From Variovorax sp. CF079 (GTDB lineage Bacteria; Pseudomonadota; Gammaproteobacteria; Burkholderiales; Burkholderiaceae_C): a DNA stretch of 64,000 nt. Below the pieces are notes generated by a model that made no database searches, was not told where the DNA came from, and saw nothing but the letters and a program-made list of their open reading frames with translations. Below, one piece after another: positions 33,567 to 44,571 of this stretch (positions are counted from its first letter, which is position 1; each line of letters opens with the position of its first letter). Location of the stretch: positions 1 through 64,000 of the forward strand of contig NZ_FMZU01000013.1 of NCBI RefSeq assembly GCF_900101545.1, read 5' to 3'. A program made the translations under genes and the position numbers.

Positions 33567-34355
33567 ATGGCCACCCCCTGGTTCGAAGACGAGATCGCCG
33601 CCGCCCTGGCCCCGCTGCTGCCGGGGCTTTCGGTCGAGGTCGTTGCCGAGATCGATTCGACCAGCAGCGAGCTGATGCGGCGCGCCCGCGACGGCCGCTC
33701 GTCGCCGGTGCTGCTGGTGGCCGAGCGGCAGACCGCCGGCCGGGGCCGCATGGGGCGCCTCTGGCAGAGCGCACAGGATCGAGACGAACCTGCCTCGCTG
33801 ACTTTTTCGCTCGGCCTGCCGCTCTTGCCCAGGGACTGGTCGGGGCTTTCGCTCGCGGTCGGCGTTAGCGTGGCGGATAGCCTGGACCCGTCGAAGGCAG
33901 GGGGCATTGCGCTCAAGTGGCCCAACGACCTGTGGGTCGAGGACCGCAAGCTCGGCGGCATCCTGATCGAAACCGCCCTGCCCCAGAACGGCACGGCCGA
34001 GCGCTACCTGGTGATCGGCATCGGCCTCAACATCGGGCCGCGCGAGGCCGCGGGCCTCAGCACCGCGCCGGCATGGATCCGGCAGTGGCGCCCGCGTGTC
34101 ACCGCGCCCGAGCTGCTGCGCGAGATCGTGGTGCCGCTGGTGGACGACGTGCTGCTGTTCGGCGAGCGCGGCTTCGTGCCCTTTGCCGAGCGCTTCGCGG
34201 CGCGCGACATCCTGCGCGGCCGCGAGGTGCAACTCAGCGACGGCACCGTGGGCCGCTGCGAGGGCGTGGGCTGGGGCGGCGAGCTCCTGGTCCAGACGGC
34301 CTCGGGCATGAAGACGATCACCAGCGCCGAAGTCAGCGTGCGGCCGGCGCAGTAG
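33567..34355 (+). CDS. birA: Biotin-[acetyl-CoA-carboxylase] ligase (monofunctional)
   Basis: The 262-aa product has the ligase motifs IDSTSSELMRRA, ERQTAGRGRMGR (biotinyl-AMP binding, about residues 52-63), KWPNDLWVEDRKLGGILIE and VIGIGLNIG. It lacks the N-terminal HTH of E. coli BirA, so it biotinylates carboxyl-carrier protein without acting as a repressor. It begins 2 bases after the SET gene stop and a small membrane protein follows 2 bases after, all one operon. Confidence 0.93.
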   Translation: MATPWFEDEIAAALAPLLPGLSVEVVAEIDSTSSELMRRARDGRSSPVLLVAERQTAGRGRMGRLWQSAQDRDEPASLTFSLGLPLLPRDWSGLSLAVGVSVADSLDPSKAGGIALKWPNDLWVEDRKLGGILIETALPQNGTAERYLVIGIGLNIGPREAAGLSTAPAWIRQWRPRVTAPELLREIVVPLVDDVLLFGERGFVPFAERFAARDILRGREVQLSDGTVGRCEGVGWGGELLVQTASGMKTITSAEVSVRPAQ

Positions 34356-34357
34356 GC

Positions 34358-34555
34358 ATGTTGCTGCGCGCACTGGTTCTTCTGCTGCTGGTGGCCAATG
34401 TGGGCTACTTCGCGTGGACCCGCGGCGGTCTCGCCATGTTCGGCACGACACCGGCGCGCTTCAGCGAGACCGAACCGGAGCGGCTGGCGCAACAGCTGCG
34501 GCCGCAGCTGCTGCAGATACGCAAGGACGAGGCGCCTGCTGCGCTGAAGCCTTAG
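34358..34555 (+). CDS. Small membrane-anchored protein next to birA, 65 aa
   Basis: The product MLLRALVLLLLVANVGYFAW is one membrane helix, followed by a short Gln/Arg-rich region (PERLAQQLRPQLLQI). The N-terminal pattern matches the start of SPOR-domain proteins encoded after birA or coaX in related genera, so this may be a shortened relative lacking the SPOR domain. It overlaps the convergent kinase gene by 4 bases. Confidence 0.55.
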   Translation: MLLRALVLLLLVANVGYFAWTRGGLAMFGTTPARFSETEPERLAQQLRPQLLQIRKDEAPAALKP

Positions 34556-36000
34556 GCGTTGTCGCCCCCGTCGGCGTCGAAGCGCAGGCTGAAGCGCGTG
34601 CCCGGTGGGCGCTGGCCCGGATGGGCGTCTTCCAGCTGCACCGTCGCATGGTGCTGCCGCGCGATCTCCCGCACGATCGGCAGGCCCAGCCCCGAGCCGT
34701 CGGCCTCGTTGCCGAGCACGCGGTAGAAGGGCTCGAACACCAGCTCGCGTTCGTGCTCGGCGATGCCGGGGCCGTTGTCCTCGATCTGCAGCACGATGAT
34801 GCGGCCGAAGGGATCGCCCAGCACGCGGGCCGTGATCACGCCCGGCCGCTCGGGCACCGAGGGCGTGTAGTTGATGGCGTTGTCGACCAGGTTGCGCACC
34901 AGCTCCTTGAGCAGCGTCGGGTTGCCCTCGAGCACGACGCCCGGCGCGCCCTCCTCGGCGCCGTCGTAGCCCAGGTCGATGCGCTTCTCGATCGCACGCG
35001 GCACCGCTTCGCGCACCACCTCGATGGCGAGGCGCGCCAGGTCGCAAGGCTGGCGCGCGATGCTGGCGCCGCTGCCCTCCGCGCGCGCCAGCGACAGTAG
35101 CTGGTTCACCGTGTGCGTGGCGCGCATGCTCGCGCGGCCGATCTGCTTGAGCGACTGCTTGAGCTCGTTCGCATTGGCGCCCTCGCGCTGCGCCAGGTCG
35201 GCCTGCATGCGCAGCCCCGCGAGCGGCGTCTTGAGCTGGTGCGCCGCGTCGGCCAGGAAGCGCTTCTGCGTGCCGATGGAATCGTTGAGCTTGCTCAGCA
35301 GGTCGTTGACCGACAGCACCAGCGGCACCACCTCGAGCGGCACCGAGGATTCGTCGAGCGGGCTCAGGTCGCCGGGCCGGCGCTCGCGGATGCGCGCCTC
35401 CACCACCGACAGCGGCTTGATGCCGCGCACCAGCGCGAGCCAGATCAGCAGCACCGCGAGCGGCAGGATCGCGAACTGCGGCAGCAGCACGCCGCTGATG
35501 ATCTCGGCGGCGAGCACCGACTGCTTCTCGCGCGTCTCGGCCATCTGCAGCAGCACCGGGGGTTCGTCGGCCGTGGCGCCCGCCACCCAGAGCGAGGCCA
35601 CACGCACCGGCTTGCCGTGCATCTCGCCGTCGCGCAGGTACACGGTGCCCGTCACCGGGGGCTCGTCGGTATGGGGAAAAGGGACGTCGCGCTCGCCGCT
35701 CAGCAGCTCGCCATGCCCGTCCAGCACCTGGTAGTACACGCGGTCGGCGTCGTCGCCGCGCAGAATCTCGCGCGCCGCCTGCGGCAGCACGAACTGCGCC
35801 GCGTCCTGCTGCAGGTTCACCAGCTTCGCCAGCGTGCGGAGGTTGTGTTGCAGTTCGCGGTCGAAGGGCGCGTTGGCGATGCCCTGCGCGACCAGCCAGG
35901 TGACGCCGATGCTGACTGGCACCAGCAGCAGCAGCGGCGTGAGCATCCAATCGAGGATCTCGCCGAAAAGGGAGCGCTGTGCGCGCTGGAAGAGCTTCAC
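34552..36000 (-). CDS. Sensor histidine kinase, TctE/QseC-like
   Basis: The 482-aa product has two membrane helices (about 20-40 and 170-192) enclosing a periplasmic sensor domain of about 130 residues, a HAMP-like linker, the dimerisation/phosphoacceptor motif DAAHQLKTPLAGLR with His254, and the ATPase motifs NLVDNAINYT, EDNGPGIA and GSGLGLPIV. TctE-type kinases sense tricarboxylates. The partner regulator gene is 16 bases upstream in the same operon. No transport genes are adjacent. Confidence 0.92.
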   Translation of the reverse strand: MKLFQRAQRSLFGEILDWMLTPLLLLVPVSIGVTWLVAQGIANAPFDRELQHNLRTLAKLVNLQQDAAQFVLPQAAREILRGDDADRVYYQVLDGHGELLSGERDVPFPHTDEPPVTGTVYLRDGEMHGKPVRVASLWVAGATADEPPVLLQMAETREKQSVLAAEIISGVLLPQFAILPLAVLLIWLALVRGIKPLSVVEARIRERRPGDLSPLDESSVPLEVVPLVLSVNDLLSKLNDSIGTQKRFLADAAHQLKTPLAGLRMQADLAQREGANANELKQSLKQIGRASMRATHTVNQLLSLARAEGSGASIARQPCDLARLAIEVVREAVPRAIEKRIDLGYDGAEEGAPGVVLEGNPTLLKELVRNLVDNAINYTPSVPERPGVITARVLGDPFGRIIVLQIEDNGPGIAEHERELVFEPFYRVLGNEADGSGLGLPIVREIARQHHATVQLEDAHPGQRPPGTRFSLRFDADGGDNA

Positions 36001-36016
36001 CGAAGGCTCAGGGGAA

Positions 36017-36688
36017 TCACGGGATCTTCTCGAGGCAGTAGCCGAGGCCGCGCACGGTGGCGATGTGGATCGGGCCCTTCTCGATCTTCTTGCGCAGCCG
36101 ATGGATGTAGACCTCGATCGCGTTGAGGCTCACTTCCTCGCCCCACTCGCACAGCCGCTCGACCAGCTGGTCCTTGCTCACCAGCCGGCCGGCGCGCTGC
36201 AGCAGCACCTCGAGCAGGCCGAGTTCGCGCGCCGAGAGCTCGATCATCTTGCCGTCGATGGTCGCCACGCGGCCGGCCTGGTCGTAGACCAGCGGGCCGT
36301 GCTTGATCGCATTGCTGGTGGCGCCCATGCCGCGCCGCGTGAGCGCGCGCACGCGCGCCTCGAGTTCCTGCAGCGAGAAGGGCTTGGCCATGTAGTCGTC
36401 GGCGCCGTAGTCCAGGCCCTTGACGCGTTCCTCGACGCTGTCGGCCGCCGTCAGCACCAGCACCGGCAGCTGCGAGCCGCGGGCGCGCAGCCGCTTCAAG
36501 ATTTCGAGGCCGTGCATGTTGGGCAGGCCGAGGTCGAGGATCAGCAGATCGAATTCGCTGTTGGTCATCAGCGCGGCATCGGCCTGCGAACCGGTCGCCA
36601 CATGGTCGACGGCCGAACCCGAGGTGCGCAGACTGCGCAGCAGGGCATCCGCCAGCACCTGGTCGTCTTCCGCAATCAGTATTCGCAT
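36017..36688 (-). CDS. OmpR-family response regulator, TctD/QseB-like
   Basis: The 223-aa product has a receiver domain with acidic ED at 7-8, phospho-acceptor Asp52 (LILDLGLPN), Thr in LVLTAAD and Lys in YMAKPFS. It is followed by a winged-helix DNA-binding domain (about 130-220: LSARELGLLEVLLQRAGRLV, VEVYIHRLRKKI-like segment, TVRGLGYCL). It is the first gene of the two-component operon and should be phosphorylated by the kinase that follows. Confidence 0.93.
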   Translation of the reverse strand: MRILIAEDDQVLADALLRSLRTSGSAVDHVATGSQADAALMTNSEFDLLILDLGLPNMHGLEILKRLRARGSQLPVLVLTAADSVEERVKGLDYGADDYMAKPFSLQELEARVRALTRRGMGATSNAIKHGPLVYDQAGRVATIDGKMIELSARELGLLEVLLQRAGRLVSKDQLVERLCEWGEEVSLNAIEVYIHRLRKKIEKGPIHIATVRGLGYCLEKIP

Positions 36689-36712
36689 GGCGTGTCTCCA
36701 GACGCTGGGATT

Positions 36713-37198
36713 CTAGGCCGCGGCATAGGCTTCGAGACCGATGGTTACCACGGTGGCGATCTCGTCGCCGACGCTGGCGCGGAACTCTTTTTCTGCCTGC
36801 GCCACGGCATGGCGGAAGGCTTCCAGCCAGGCCAGCCCATCGGCCGTGAACAGCACCCGCCGCGCGCGCGCGTCGAGCGGATCGGGGCCGCGCGTCACCA
36901 GGCCCCAGGCCTCGCACTGGTCGACCAGCGTGCCCATGGCCTGCTTGGTCATGCCGGCGCGCTCGGCGAGTTCGGTCAGTCGCGAGCCTTCGCGCGACAG
37001 ATGGCGCGTGATGTGGATGTGCGCCGCGCTCACCTGCGCGCGCGCCGCGAGGTTCGACAGCGCCAGCGGCACGTCGGCATCGTGCGCCATCAGCGCCAGC
37101 ACGCGCTCGTCGAAGCGGCGCATGGCATGGCCTAGCAGGCGGCCCAGGTGGGTTTGGCGCCAAGCGTCGGGGTCGATCGGAAATGCAGCGTCTATCAC
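36713..37198 (-). CDS. MarR-family transcriptional regulator
   Basis: The 161-aa product has the MarR winged helix (about residues 55-105: VSAAHIHITRHLSREGSRLTELAERAGMTKQAMGTLVDQ) and the wing (GPDPLDARARRVLFTADG). I chose the GTG at 37196-37198 because the in-frame TTG further up (37228) lies in what looks like promoter sequence; the start remains uncertain. It is divergent from recA with about 150 bases between. Ligand and targets are unknown. Confidence 0.82.
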   Translation of the reverse strand: MIDAAFPIDPDAWRQTHLGRLLGHAMRRFDERVLALMAHDADVPLALSNLAARAQVSAAHIHITRHLSREGSRLTELAERAGMTKQAMGTLVDQCEAWGLVTRGPDPLDARARRVLFTADGLAWLEAFRHAVAQAEKEFRASVGDEIATVVTIGLEAYAAA

Positions 37199-37265
37199 GT
37201 GCGATCGATAGTAAAGCAAACTGACCAAAAAATGGGTTTACTCGAATCCATCAACCTCTACACTA

Positions 37266-37281
37266 CTGTTCAAGCATCCAG
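37266..37281. promoter_or_regulatory. LexA (SOS) box upstream of recA
   Basis: CTGTTCAAGCATCCAG has the CTG-N10-CAG frame of a LexA site with less symmetry than the box at 12572. It lies 64 bases before the recA start, where LexA control is expected. Confidence 0.75.
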
Positions 37282-37345
37282 CCTGTGATTAAAAGCAGAG
37301 TGGATGAATCCACAACAACCCGTTGATATTCAAGGAGATTTCCAC

Positions 37346-38410
37346 ATGGACGCACTCGTCAAAGGCACCAGCATCTCGGTCGCAGGCAGCGAAAAGGCCA
37401 AGGCCCTGCAGGCCGCGCTGGCCCAGATCGAAAAGCAGTTCGGCAAGGGCACGATCATGCGGCTGGGCGAAGGCGAGGCGCTGGAAGACATCCAGGTGGT
37501 CTCCACCGGCTCGCTCGGCCTCGACATCGCGCTCGGCGTCGGCGGCCTGCCGCGCGGCCGCGTGATCGAGATCTACGGTCCGGAATCCTCGGGCAAGACC
37601 ACGCTCACGCTGCAGGTCATCGCCGAGATGCAGCGCCAGGCCGGCACCTGCGCCTTCGTCGATGCCGAGCACGCGCTCGACGTGCAGTACGCGCAGAAGC
37701 TCGGCGTGAACCTGTCGGACCTGCTGATCAGCCAGCCCGACACCGGCGAGCAGGCACTGGAAATCGTCGATTCGCTGGTGCGCTCCGGCGCGGTCGACCT
37801 GATCGTGATCGACTCGGTCGCCGCGCTCACGCCCAAGGCCGAAATCGAAGGCGAAATGGGCGACTCGCTGCCCGGCCTGCAGGCCCGCCTGATGAGTCAG
37901 GCGCTGCGCAAGCTCACCGCCACCATCAAGAAGACCAACTGCATGGTCATCTTCATCAACCAGATCCGCATGAAGATCGGCGTGATGTTCGGCTCGCCCG
38001 AAACCACCACCGGCGGCAATGCGCTGAAGTTCTACGCCTCGGTGCGCCTGGACATCCGCCGCATCGGCACCATCAAGAAGGGCGACGAGGCGATCGGCAA
38101 CGAGACCAAGGTCAAGGTGGTGAAGAACAAGGTTTCGCCGCCCTTCAAGACGGCCGAGTTCGACATCCTGTTCGGCGAAGGCATCAGCCGCGAGGGCGAA
38201 ATCATCGACATGGGCGTGAACGCCAAGATCGTCGACAAGTCGGGCGCCTGGTATGCCTACAACGGCGAGAAGATCGGGCAGGGCCGGGACAACGCGCGCG
38301 AGTTCCTGCGCGAGAACCCGGCGCTTTCGCGCGAGATCGAGAACAAGGTGCGCGAATCGCTGGGCATTCCGCTTCTGGCCGAAGCGGCAGACGTCACGCC
38401 CGAGAAGTAA
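37346..38410 (+). CDS. recA: Recombinase RecA
   Basis: The 354-aa protein has the Walker [10 protein letters not shown] at 78-86, [23 protein letters not shown], the L2 loop [16 protein letters not shown], and the C-terminal domain. It drives strand exchange and LexA self-cleavage. The start at 37346 (MDALVKG) is preferred over an upstream in-frame ATG because AAGGAGA lies 8-14 bases before it. recX follows 9 bases downstream and a LexA box lies upstream. Confidence 0.98.
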   Translation: MDALVKGTSISVAGSEKAKALQAALAQIEKQFGKGTIMRLGEGEALEDIQVVSTGSLGLDIALGVGGLPRGRVIEIYGPESSGKTTLTLQVIAEMQRQAGTCAFVDAEHALDVQYAQKLGVNLSDLLISQPDTGEQALEIVDSLVRSGAVDLIVIDSVAALTPKAEIEGEMGDSLPGLQARLMSQALRKLTATIKKTNCMVIFINQIRMKIGVMFGSPETTTGGNALKFYASVRLDIRRIGTIKKGDEAIGNETKVKVVKNKVSPPFKTAEFDILFGEGISREGEIIDMGVNAKIVDKSGAWYAYNGEKIGQGRDNAREFLRENPALSREIENKVRESLGIPLLAEAADVTPEK

Positions 38411-38419
38411 CCGGATGCC

Positions 38420-38869
38420 ATGGCTTTCAGCGCTCCGTCTCTCAAAGGCCGCGCCCTGCGTCTCCTGAGCCAGCGCGAGCATTCGCGCAGCGAGCTCGAA
38501 CGCAAGCTGGCCAAGTACGAAGAAGAGCCCGGCACGCTGGCGCGTGCGCTCGACGAGCTGGCCGCCAAGGACTTCATCAGCGAGGCGAGGGTGGTGCAGT
38601 CGGTGCTGCACCAGCGCGCGGCACGGCACGGCGCCGCGCGCGTGCGCCAGGAGCTGCTGCACAAGGGCGTTGCGCCCGAAGCGGTGGCCGAAGCGCTCGT
38701 AAGCCTCTCGGGCAGCGAGTTCGACCGTGCGCTCGAAGTGTGGCGGCAGCGCTTCGGCACGCTGCCGCATGACGCGGCGGAGCGCGCGAAGCAGACGCGC
38801 TTTCTGCTGGCGCGTGGATTTGCCGGCGCCGTCGTGGCAAAGGTCTTGCGGTACGACCCTAACGAGTGA
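38420..38869 (+). CDS. recX: RecA regulatory protein RecX
   Basis: The 149-aa product has the RecX pattern: [23 protein letters not shown] at the start, then [21 protein letters not shown] and the helical repeats ending in [17 protein letters not shown]. RecX caps RecA filaments and limits their growth. It follows recA closely, the normal order, and the two are probably expressed from the recA promoter. Confidence 0.94.
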   Translation: MAFSAPSLKGRALRLLSQREHSRSELERKLAKYEEEPGTLARALDELAAKDFISEARVVQSVLHQRAARHGAARVRQELLHKGVAPEAVAEALVSLSGSEFDRALEVWRQRFGTLPHDAAERAKQTRFLLARGFAGAVVAKVLRYDPNE

Positions 38870-38899
38870 GGGTCAGCCGCGAAATGCAGCTGCGCGGGC

Positions 38900-39829
38900 T
38901 TACAGCCCCAGCATCAGCTTGAGGTTCTGCACCGCGGCGCCGCTGGCGCCTTTGCCCAGGTTGTCCAGCCGCGCGATGACGACGGCATGGCGGTGGTCCT
39001 CGTTCGGGAACACGCGGATCTCGAGCTCGTTGGTGTCGTTAAGCGCGAGGGCGTCGATCTTGCCGTCCTCGGTGGGCGGCAGCACCTTCACGAACTTTTC
39101 GGGCGTGTTGCTCTTCGCGTAGTGCGCGGCCAGCGCCTCCTGCAGGTCGCCCGCCTTGGGCCGGCCGGGCAGTTCGTCCAGGTGCAGGGGCAGCTGCACC
39201 AGCATGCCTTGCTTGAAGTTGCCGACCGAGGGAATGAACACGGGCCGGCGCGTGAGGCCGGTGTACTTCATGATCTCGGGAATGTGCTTGTGCTTGAGCC
39301 CCAGCGCGTAGGTCTCGAACAGCGGTGCCTTTCCGCCCTCGTAGGCCTCGATCATGGTGCGGCCGCCGCCCGAGTAGCCGCTGACGGAGGGCAGGGCGAT
39401 CGCATGGTCGGCCGGCAGCAGGCCGGCATCGACCAGCGGGCGGACGATCGCGATCGCGCCGGTCGCGTAGCAGCCCGGGTTGGCCACGCGCTCGGCCTTG
39501 GCCACGGCCTCCTTCTGGCCGGCCACCAGTTCGGGGAAGCCGAACACCCAGCCGGCGGCCGTGCGGTGCGCGGTCGAGGCGTCGATGATCTTGGGGCGCT
39601 GTCCCTGGCCTTCGAGCTGGTCGATGAGCGCCACCGACTCGCGCGCGGCATCGTCGTGCAGGCAGAGCACCACCAGGTCGACGCCGGCCATCAGCTCCCG
39701 CTTGGCGGCCACGTCCTTTCGCAGCTCGGGCGCGATACTCACGAGTTCGATCTGCGGCATCTGCTGGAGCCGCTCGCGAATCTGGAGGCCGGTGGTACCG
39801 GCTTCGCCGTCGATGAAGACCTTGGGCAT
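38900..39829 (-). CDS. argC: N-acetyl-gamma-glutamyl-phosphate reductase, type 2
   Basis: The 309-aa product begins [17 protein letters not shown] (NADP site) and has the catalytic Cys120 in [11 protein letters not shown]. Its length marks the short type-2 ArgC found in several proteobacteria, as opposed to the roughly 340-aa form. It reduces acetylglutamyl phosphate to the semialdehyde in arginine biosynthesis. It is convergent with recX and divergent from sucC; no other arg genes are close. Confidence 0.95.
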   Translation of the reverse strand: MPKVFIDGEAGTTGLQIRERLQQMPQIELVSIAPELRKDVAAKRELMAGVDLVVLCLHDDAARESVALIDQLEGQGQRPKIIDASTAHRTAAGWVFGFPELVAGQKEAVAKAERVANPGCYATGAIAIVRPLVDAGLLPADHAIALPSVSGYSGGGRTMIEAYEGGKAPLFETYALGLKHKHIPEIMKYTGLTRRPVFIPSVGNFKQGMLVQLPLHLDELPGRPKAGDLQEALAAHYAKSNTPEKFVKVLPPTEDGKIDALALNDTNELEIRVFPNEDHRHAVVIARLDNLGKGASGAAVQNLKLMLGL

Positions 39830-40020
39830 GGTGCAAGCCTCGGATTGCCTGGGAAGTCGCGTAAGAAGAAATTACGTATTGGCCGCAGCCACGGCGGGCC
39901 GTTGGTGCGGCGCACCATGATACAGTCGCCTGCTGTCCGCCGCCCGATTCCCCAATCGCCGTGGCCCGCGGACAACAGCCAAATTCTCCCGTTCTCAACC
40001 TCGTTCCGAGAGACACCCTC

Positions 40021-41187
<1,167 letters not shown>

Positions 41188-41196
41188 GGAAACGTC

Positions 41197-42090
41197 ATGT
41201 CGATCTACATCAACAAAGACACCAAAGTCATCACCCAAGGCATCACCGGCAAGACGGGCCAATTCCACACCGAGAAGTGCCAGGAATACGCGAACGGCAA
41301 GAACTGCTTCGTGGCCGGCGTGAACCCGAAGAAGGCCGGCGAGTCGATCTTCAACATCCCGATCTTCGGCTCGGTGAAAGAAGCCGCGGCCCAAACCGGC
41401 GCCACCGTGTCGGTGATCTACGTGCCGCCGCCCGGCGCTGCCGCCGCGATCTGGGAAGCCGTCGAAGCCGACCTGGACATGGCGATCTGCATCACCGAAG
41501 GCATTCCGGTGCGCGACATGCTCGAAGTGCGCAACAAGATGAAGGCCAAGGTCGCTGCCGGCGGCAAAGAGACGCTGCTGCTCGGCCCGAACTGCCCCGG
41601 CCTGATCACGCCCGACGAGATCAAGATCGGCATCATGCCCGGCCACATCCACAAGAAGGGCCGCATCGGCGTGGTCAGCCGCTCCGGCACGCTGACCTAT
41701 GAAGCCGTGGCGCAGCTCACCGAGATCGGCCTCGGCCAGTCGAGCGCCGTGGGCATCGGCGGCGACCCGATCAACGGGCTGAAGCACATCGACGTGATGA
41801 AGGCCTTCAACGACGACCCCGACACCGACGCCGTCATCATGATCGGCGAGATCGGCGGCCCCGACGAAGCCGACGCGGCGCGCTGGTGCAAGGACCACAT
41901 GAAGAAGCCGATCGTCGGCTTCATCGCCGGCGTGACCGCCCCTCCGGGCAAGCGCATGGGCCACGCGGGCGCCTTGATTTCCGGCGGTGCCGACACGGCG
42001 GATGCCAAGCTCGCCATCATGGAAGAGTGCGGTTTCACGGTCACACGAAACTTCTCGGAGCTGGCCAAGCGCCTCAAGGCGCTGCTCTAA
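41197..42090 (+). CDS. sucD: Succinyl-CoA synthetase alpha subunit
   Basis: The 297-aa product has the CoA-binding Rossmann start ([14 protein letters not shown]), the central [12 protein letters not shown], and the phosphorylated active-site His256 in [12 protein letters not shown]. It partners SucC. Both genes end in a strong intrinsic terminator 31 bases downstream, so sucCD is a self-contained operon. Confidence 0.97.
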   Translation: MSIYINKDTKVITQGITGKTGQFHTEKCQEYANGKNCFVAGVNPKKAGESIFNIPIFGSVKEAAAQTGATVSVIYVPPPGAAAAIWEAVEADLDMAICITEGIPVRDMLEVRNKMKAKVAAGGKETLLLGPNCPGLITPDEIKIGIMPGHIHKKGRIGVVSRSGTLTYEAVAQLTEIGLGQSSAVGIGGDPINGLKHIDVMKAFNDDPDTDAVIMIGEIGGPDEADAARWCKDHMKKPIVGFIAGVTAPPGKRMGHAGALISGGADTADAKLAIMEECGFTVTRNFSELAKRLKALL

Positions 42091-42120
42091 AACGTCCGCC
42101 TCCTCGACCACACAAGAACA

Positions 42121-42154
42121 AAAGCGCTCGCAATTCACGTTGCGGGCGCTTTTT
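42121..42154 (+). terminator. Rho-independent terminator after sucCD
   Basis: AAAGCGCTCGCAA pairs with TTGCGGGCGCTTT (one G-T pair) around a 6-base loop and continues into TTTT. It ends 26 bases before the terC start. Confidence 0.93.
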
Positions 42155-42179
42155 CAATACATAACAGTGGATATGAGGC

Positions 42180-42863
42180 ATGGATTATTTGCAAACTGCC
42201 GATTTCTGGATCGGGCTCGTCAAGATTGTCTGGATCAACATCATTCTTTCGGGAGACAACGCGGTGGTGATCGCGATGGCCGCCCGTTCGCTGCCGCCGC
42301 ATCAGCAGCAGAAGGCCGTGCTGTTCGGCTCGGGTGCGGCCGTGGTGCTGCGCATCGCGCTCACCGTGGTCGCTGCCAAGCTGCTGGCGCTGCCCTACCT
42401 GCAGATCCTCGGCGGCGCGCTGCTGCTGTGGATCGGCGTGCAGCTGCTCGGCGATGAGGAAGACGACAACGGCGAGGAAAAGGAATACGGCAGCATGCTC
42501 GCCGCGGTGCGGACCATCCTGCTGGCCGACCTGGTCATGAGCCTGGACAACGTGATCGCGGTCGCCGCCGCGGCGCAGGGCAGCATGGTGCTGCTCGTGT
42601 TGGGCTTGGCCATCAGCATCCCGTTGGTAATTTTCGGCAGTACCCTCATGATCAAGCTCATGGAACGTTTCCCGATCATCATCATGCTCGGCGCCGCGCT
42701 GATCGGCTGGGTCGGCGGCGAGACCATCGTGAGCGACGTCGCCTTGCGCGGCGCCCTGGCGGCCGACCCTTGGCTGCACTACGCAGGCGCCGCGGCCGGC
42801 GCATTCTTCGTCGTCGCTGTCGGCCGATGGCAGCAAAGGCGCGCGGCCGCCGCCGCGCACTGA
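42180..42863 (+). CDS. TerC-family integral membrane protein (YjbE type)
   Basis: The 227-aa product has seven to eight membrane helices and the two conserved acidic motifs ILSGDNAVVIAMAA near 22-35 and MSLDNVIAVAAAA near 119-131. An acidic loop (GDEEDDNGEEKEYG) separates the halves. Members are linked to manganese or other metal export. I see no yybP-ykoY riboswitch between it and the sucD terminator. Gene-internal GAGG before the ATG is poorly spaced, so the start is by family. Confidence 0.9.
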   Translation: MDYLQTADFWIGLVKIVWINIILSGDNAVVIAMAARSLPPHQQQKAVLFGSGAAVVLRIALTVVAAKLLALPYLQILGGALLLWIGVQLLGDEEDDNGEEKEYGSMLAAVRTILLADLVMSLDNVIAVAAAAQGSMVLLVLGLAISIPLVIFGSTLMIKLMERFPIIIMLGAALIGWVGGETIVSDVALRGALAADPWLHYAGAAAGAFFVVAVGRWQQRRAAAAAH

Positions 42864-42891
42864 CGGCTCGGCTCCTCAACCAAACTGATTC

Positions 42892-43701
42892 ATGGCGAAC
42901 CTGGGCGCATCCGTTTCTCCTGACACCGGCTCGCTGACCTGGGACTTCGCCGCGCTCACCGACCCCGGCCGGGTGCGCGCCAACAACGAAGACACGATCG
43001 CCTTCGACGCCTCGCTGGGCCTGGTTCTCCTGGCCGACGGCATGGGCGGCTACAACGGCGGCGAGGTGGCCAGCGGCATGGCTATCGCGCTGCTGCAAGC
43101 CAGTTTCGGCCGCTGGCTGGCCCACGCCGGGACGACCGCCAACCCGCGGGCCTTGCGCCGCGCGCTGCAGGCCGGTACCGACGAGGCCAACGCGGCCATC
43201 CTCGAAGCCGGCGTCGCGAACATGCAGCTGCAGGGCATGGGCACCACGCTCGTGCTGGCCGCCTTCGGGCCCAAGCGCGCGATCGTCGGCCACATCGGCG
43301 ACTCCCGCTGCTACCGGCTGCGCAACGAAAAGCTCGAACAGCTCACGCGCGACCATTCGCTGCTGCAGGAGCAGCTCGACGCCGGCGCGATCACGCCCGA
43401 GCAGGCCGCCCAGTCGCCGCACCGCAACCTGGTGACGCGGGCGCTCGGCATCGAACGCCATGTGGAGCTCGAAATGCACGAGCACAACGTGAAACCCGGG
43501 GACCTTTTCCTGCTATGTTCCGATGGGCTGAGCGAGATGGTTCCCGACGCGCAGCTTTTCACGCTTTTGTTACAAGATATCGGTCTTTCGGAGAAAGCAA
43601 CACTTTTGGTTTCAACTGCGAATGACAATGGCGGCAGGGACAACATTTCGGTTGTCCTCGCCAGAGCAGGCTCAGGTGAAGCGCTCGAGGCATCCGGATA
43701 G
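42892..43701 (+). CDS. PP2C-family protein phosphatase (Stp1/PrpC type)
   Basis: The 269-aa product has the PPM motifs RVRANNEDTI, LLADGMGGYNGGEVAS, GTTLVLAA, GHIGDSRCYRL, TRDHSLLQEQ, LCSDGLSEMV and GGRDNISVVLA, with the Asp residues for two metal ions. It should dephosphorylate Ser/Thr on proteins. An FHA-domain gene follows after 29 bases, but no Hanks-type kinase gene is adjacent. N-terminal residues 1-15 are not part of the core. Confidence 0.93.
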   Translation: MANLGASVSPDTGSLTWDFAALTDPGRVRANNEDTIAFDASLGLVLLADGMGGYNGGEVASGMAIALLQASFGRWLAHAGTTANPRALRRALQAGTDEANAAILEAGVANMQLQGMGTTLVLAAFGPKRAIVGHIGDSRCYRLRNEKLEQLTRDHSLLQEQLDAGAITPEQAAQSPHRNLVTRALGIERHVELEMHEHNVKPGDLFLLCSDGLSEMVPDAQLFTLLLQDIGLSEKATLLVSTANDNGGRDNISVVLARAGSGEALEASG

Positions 43702-43730
43702 CCCAAAAAAATGAGATCCAGGAGTCGGCC

Positions 43731-44381
43731 ATGCCGAAAATGATCGTTTCGATCGACGGTGTCGTCATCAAGGAGGTGACGCTCGCCAAGGACCGCACCA
43801 CGCTGGGACGGCGGCCGTACAACGACATCGTGATCGACAATCTGGCGATCAGCGGTGAGCACGCCGTGCTGCACATGATCGGCGGCGACGTCTACCTGGA
43901 AGACCTCAACAGCACCAACGGCACCTACATCAACGGGCGTGCCGTCAAGAAGCAGGCGCTCGAGCACAACGACGTCGTCGAGGTCGGCAAGTACAAGATC
44001 CGCTACCTGGTGGCCAGCGGCGCCTCAGAAGGGGCCGGGCCGGCGCCGCACATCGCGCCGGCACCGTCGGGCCCGATTCCCCTCAGTTCCGCACCCACGG
44101 TGCACCAGCCCTTCGGCGGCGGCACCGGCGTGGCCGTCATGCGCGTGCTGTCGGGCAGCGGCGCCGGGCGCGAGCTTTCCCTGCAGAAGGTCGTCACCAC
44201 CATCGGCAAGCCCGGCGTGGCCGTCGCCGCCGTCACGCGGCGCCTGCACGGCTACGTGGTGGCGCCCATCGACGGCGGCACCGAGCTCAACGGCGAGCCG
44301 CTCGGCAACGAGGCCGTCGCCCTGCAGGACGGCGATGTGCTCGAACTCGGCGGCACGCGGATGCAGTTCGTCGCCGGCTGA
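43731..44381 (+). CDS. FHA-domain protein with a second, degenerate FHA-like half
   Basis: The 216-aa product has a clear FHA domain in residues 1-95 (TTLGRRPYNDIVIDN, SGEHAVLHM, EDLNSTNGTYINGR), which reads phosphothreonine. A Pro/Ala-rich linker (100-125) leads to a second similar region, with GAGRELSLQKVVTTIGKPG and TELNGEPLGNEAVALQDGDVLEL, that lacks the conserved Ser/His pair. It is co-directional with the phosphatase gene, suggesting a phospho-signalling adaptor. Confidence 0.9.
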   Translation: MPKMIVSIDGVVIKEVTLAKDRTTLGRRPYNDIVIDNLAISGEHAVLHMIGGDVYLEDLNSTNGTYINGRAVKKQALEHNDVVEVGKYKIRYLVASGASEGAGPAPHIAPAPSGPIPLSSAPTVHQPFGGGTGVAVMRVLSGSGAGRELSLQKVVTTIGKPGVAVAAVTRRLHGYVVAPIDGGTELNGEPLGNEAVALQDGDVLELGGTRMQFVAG

Positions 44382-44571
44382 GCGACGGCCGGCCGCGCCG
44401 AGGCTTTGGTACGGGCCAGAGGCTTGACCCCACTGCCGGCTGTAGATGCCAAAAAATTCCTTTACCAGCTGTACGCGCAGCGTTTAGCCTCGATAGCGTT
44501 GCAGCCCAAAGACCAGAACTGGGATGGCGCAACCCGGTTCGAAACCAAATAGAAAACAAAAGGCCTCGCAT

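Noticed and set aside
36713..37228. Longer MarR protein starting at TTG 37228
   Set aside because: The added codons lie in what appears to be promoter sequence and begin before the family core; GTG at 37198 is simpler, though not proven.
42091..42179. yybP-ykoY (manganese) riboswitch before terC
   Set aside because: Only 89 bases are available and they are mostly the sucCD terminator; the riboswitch core is not seen.
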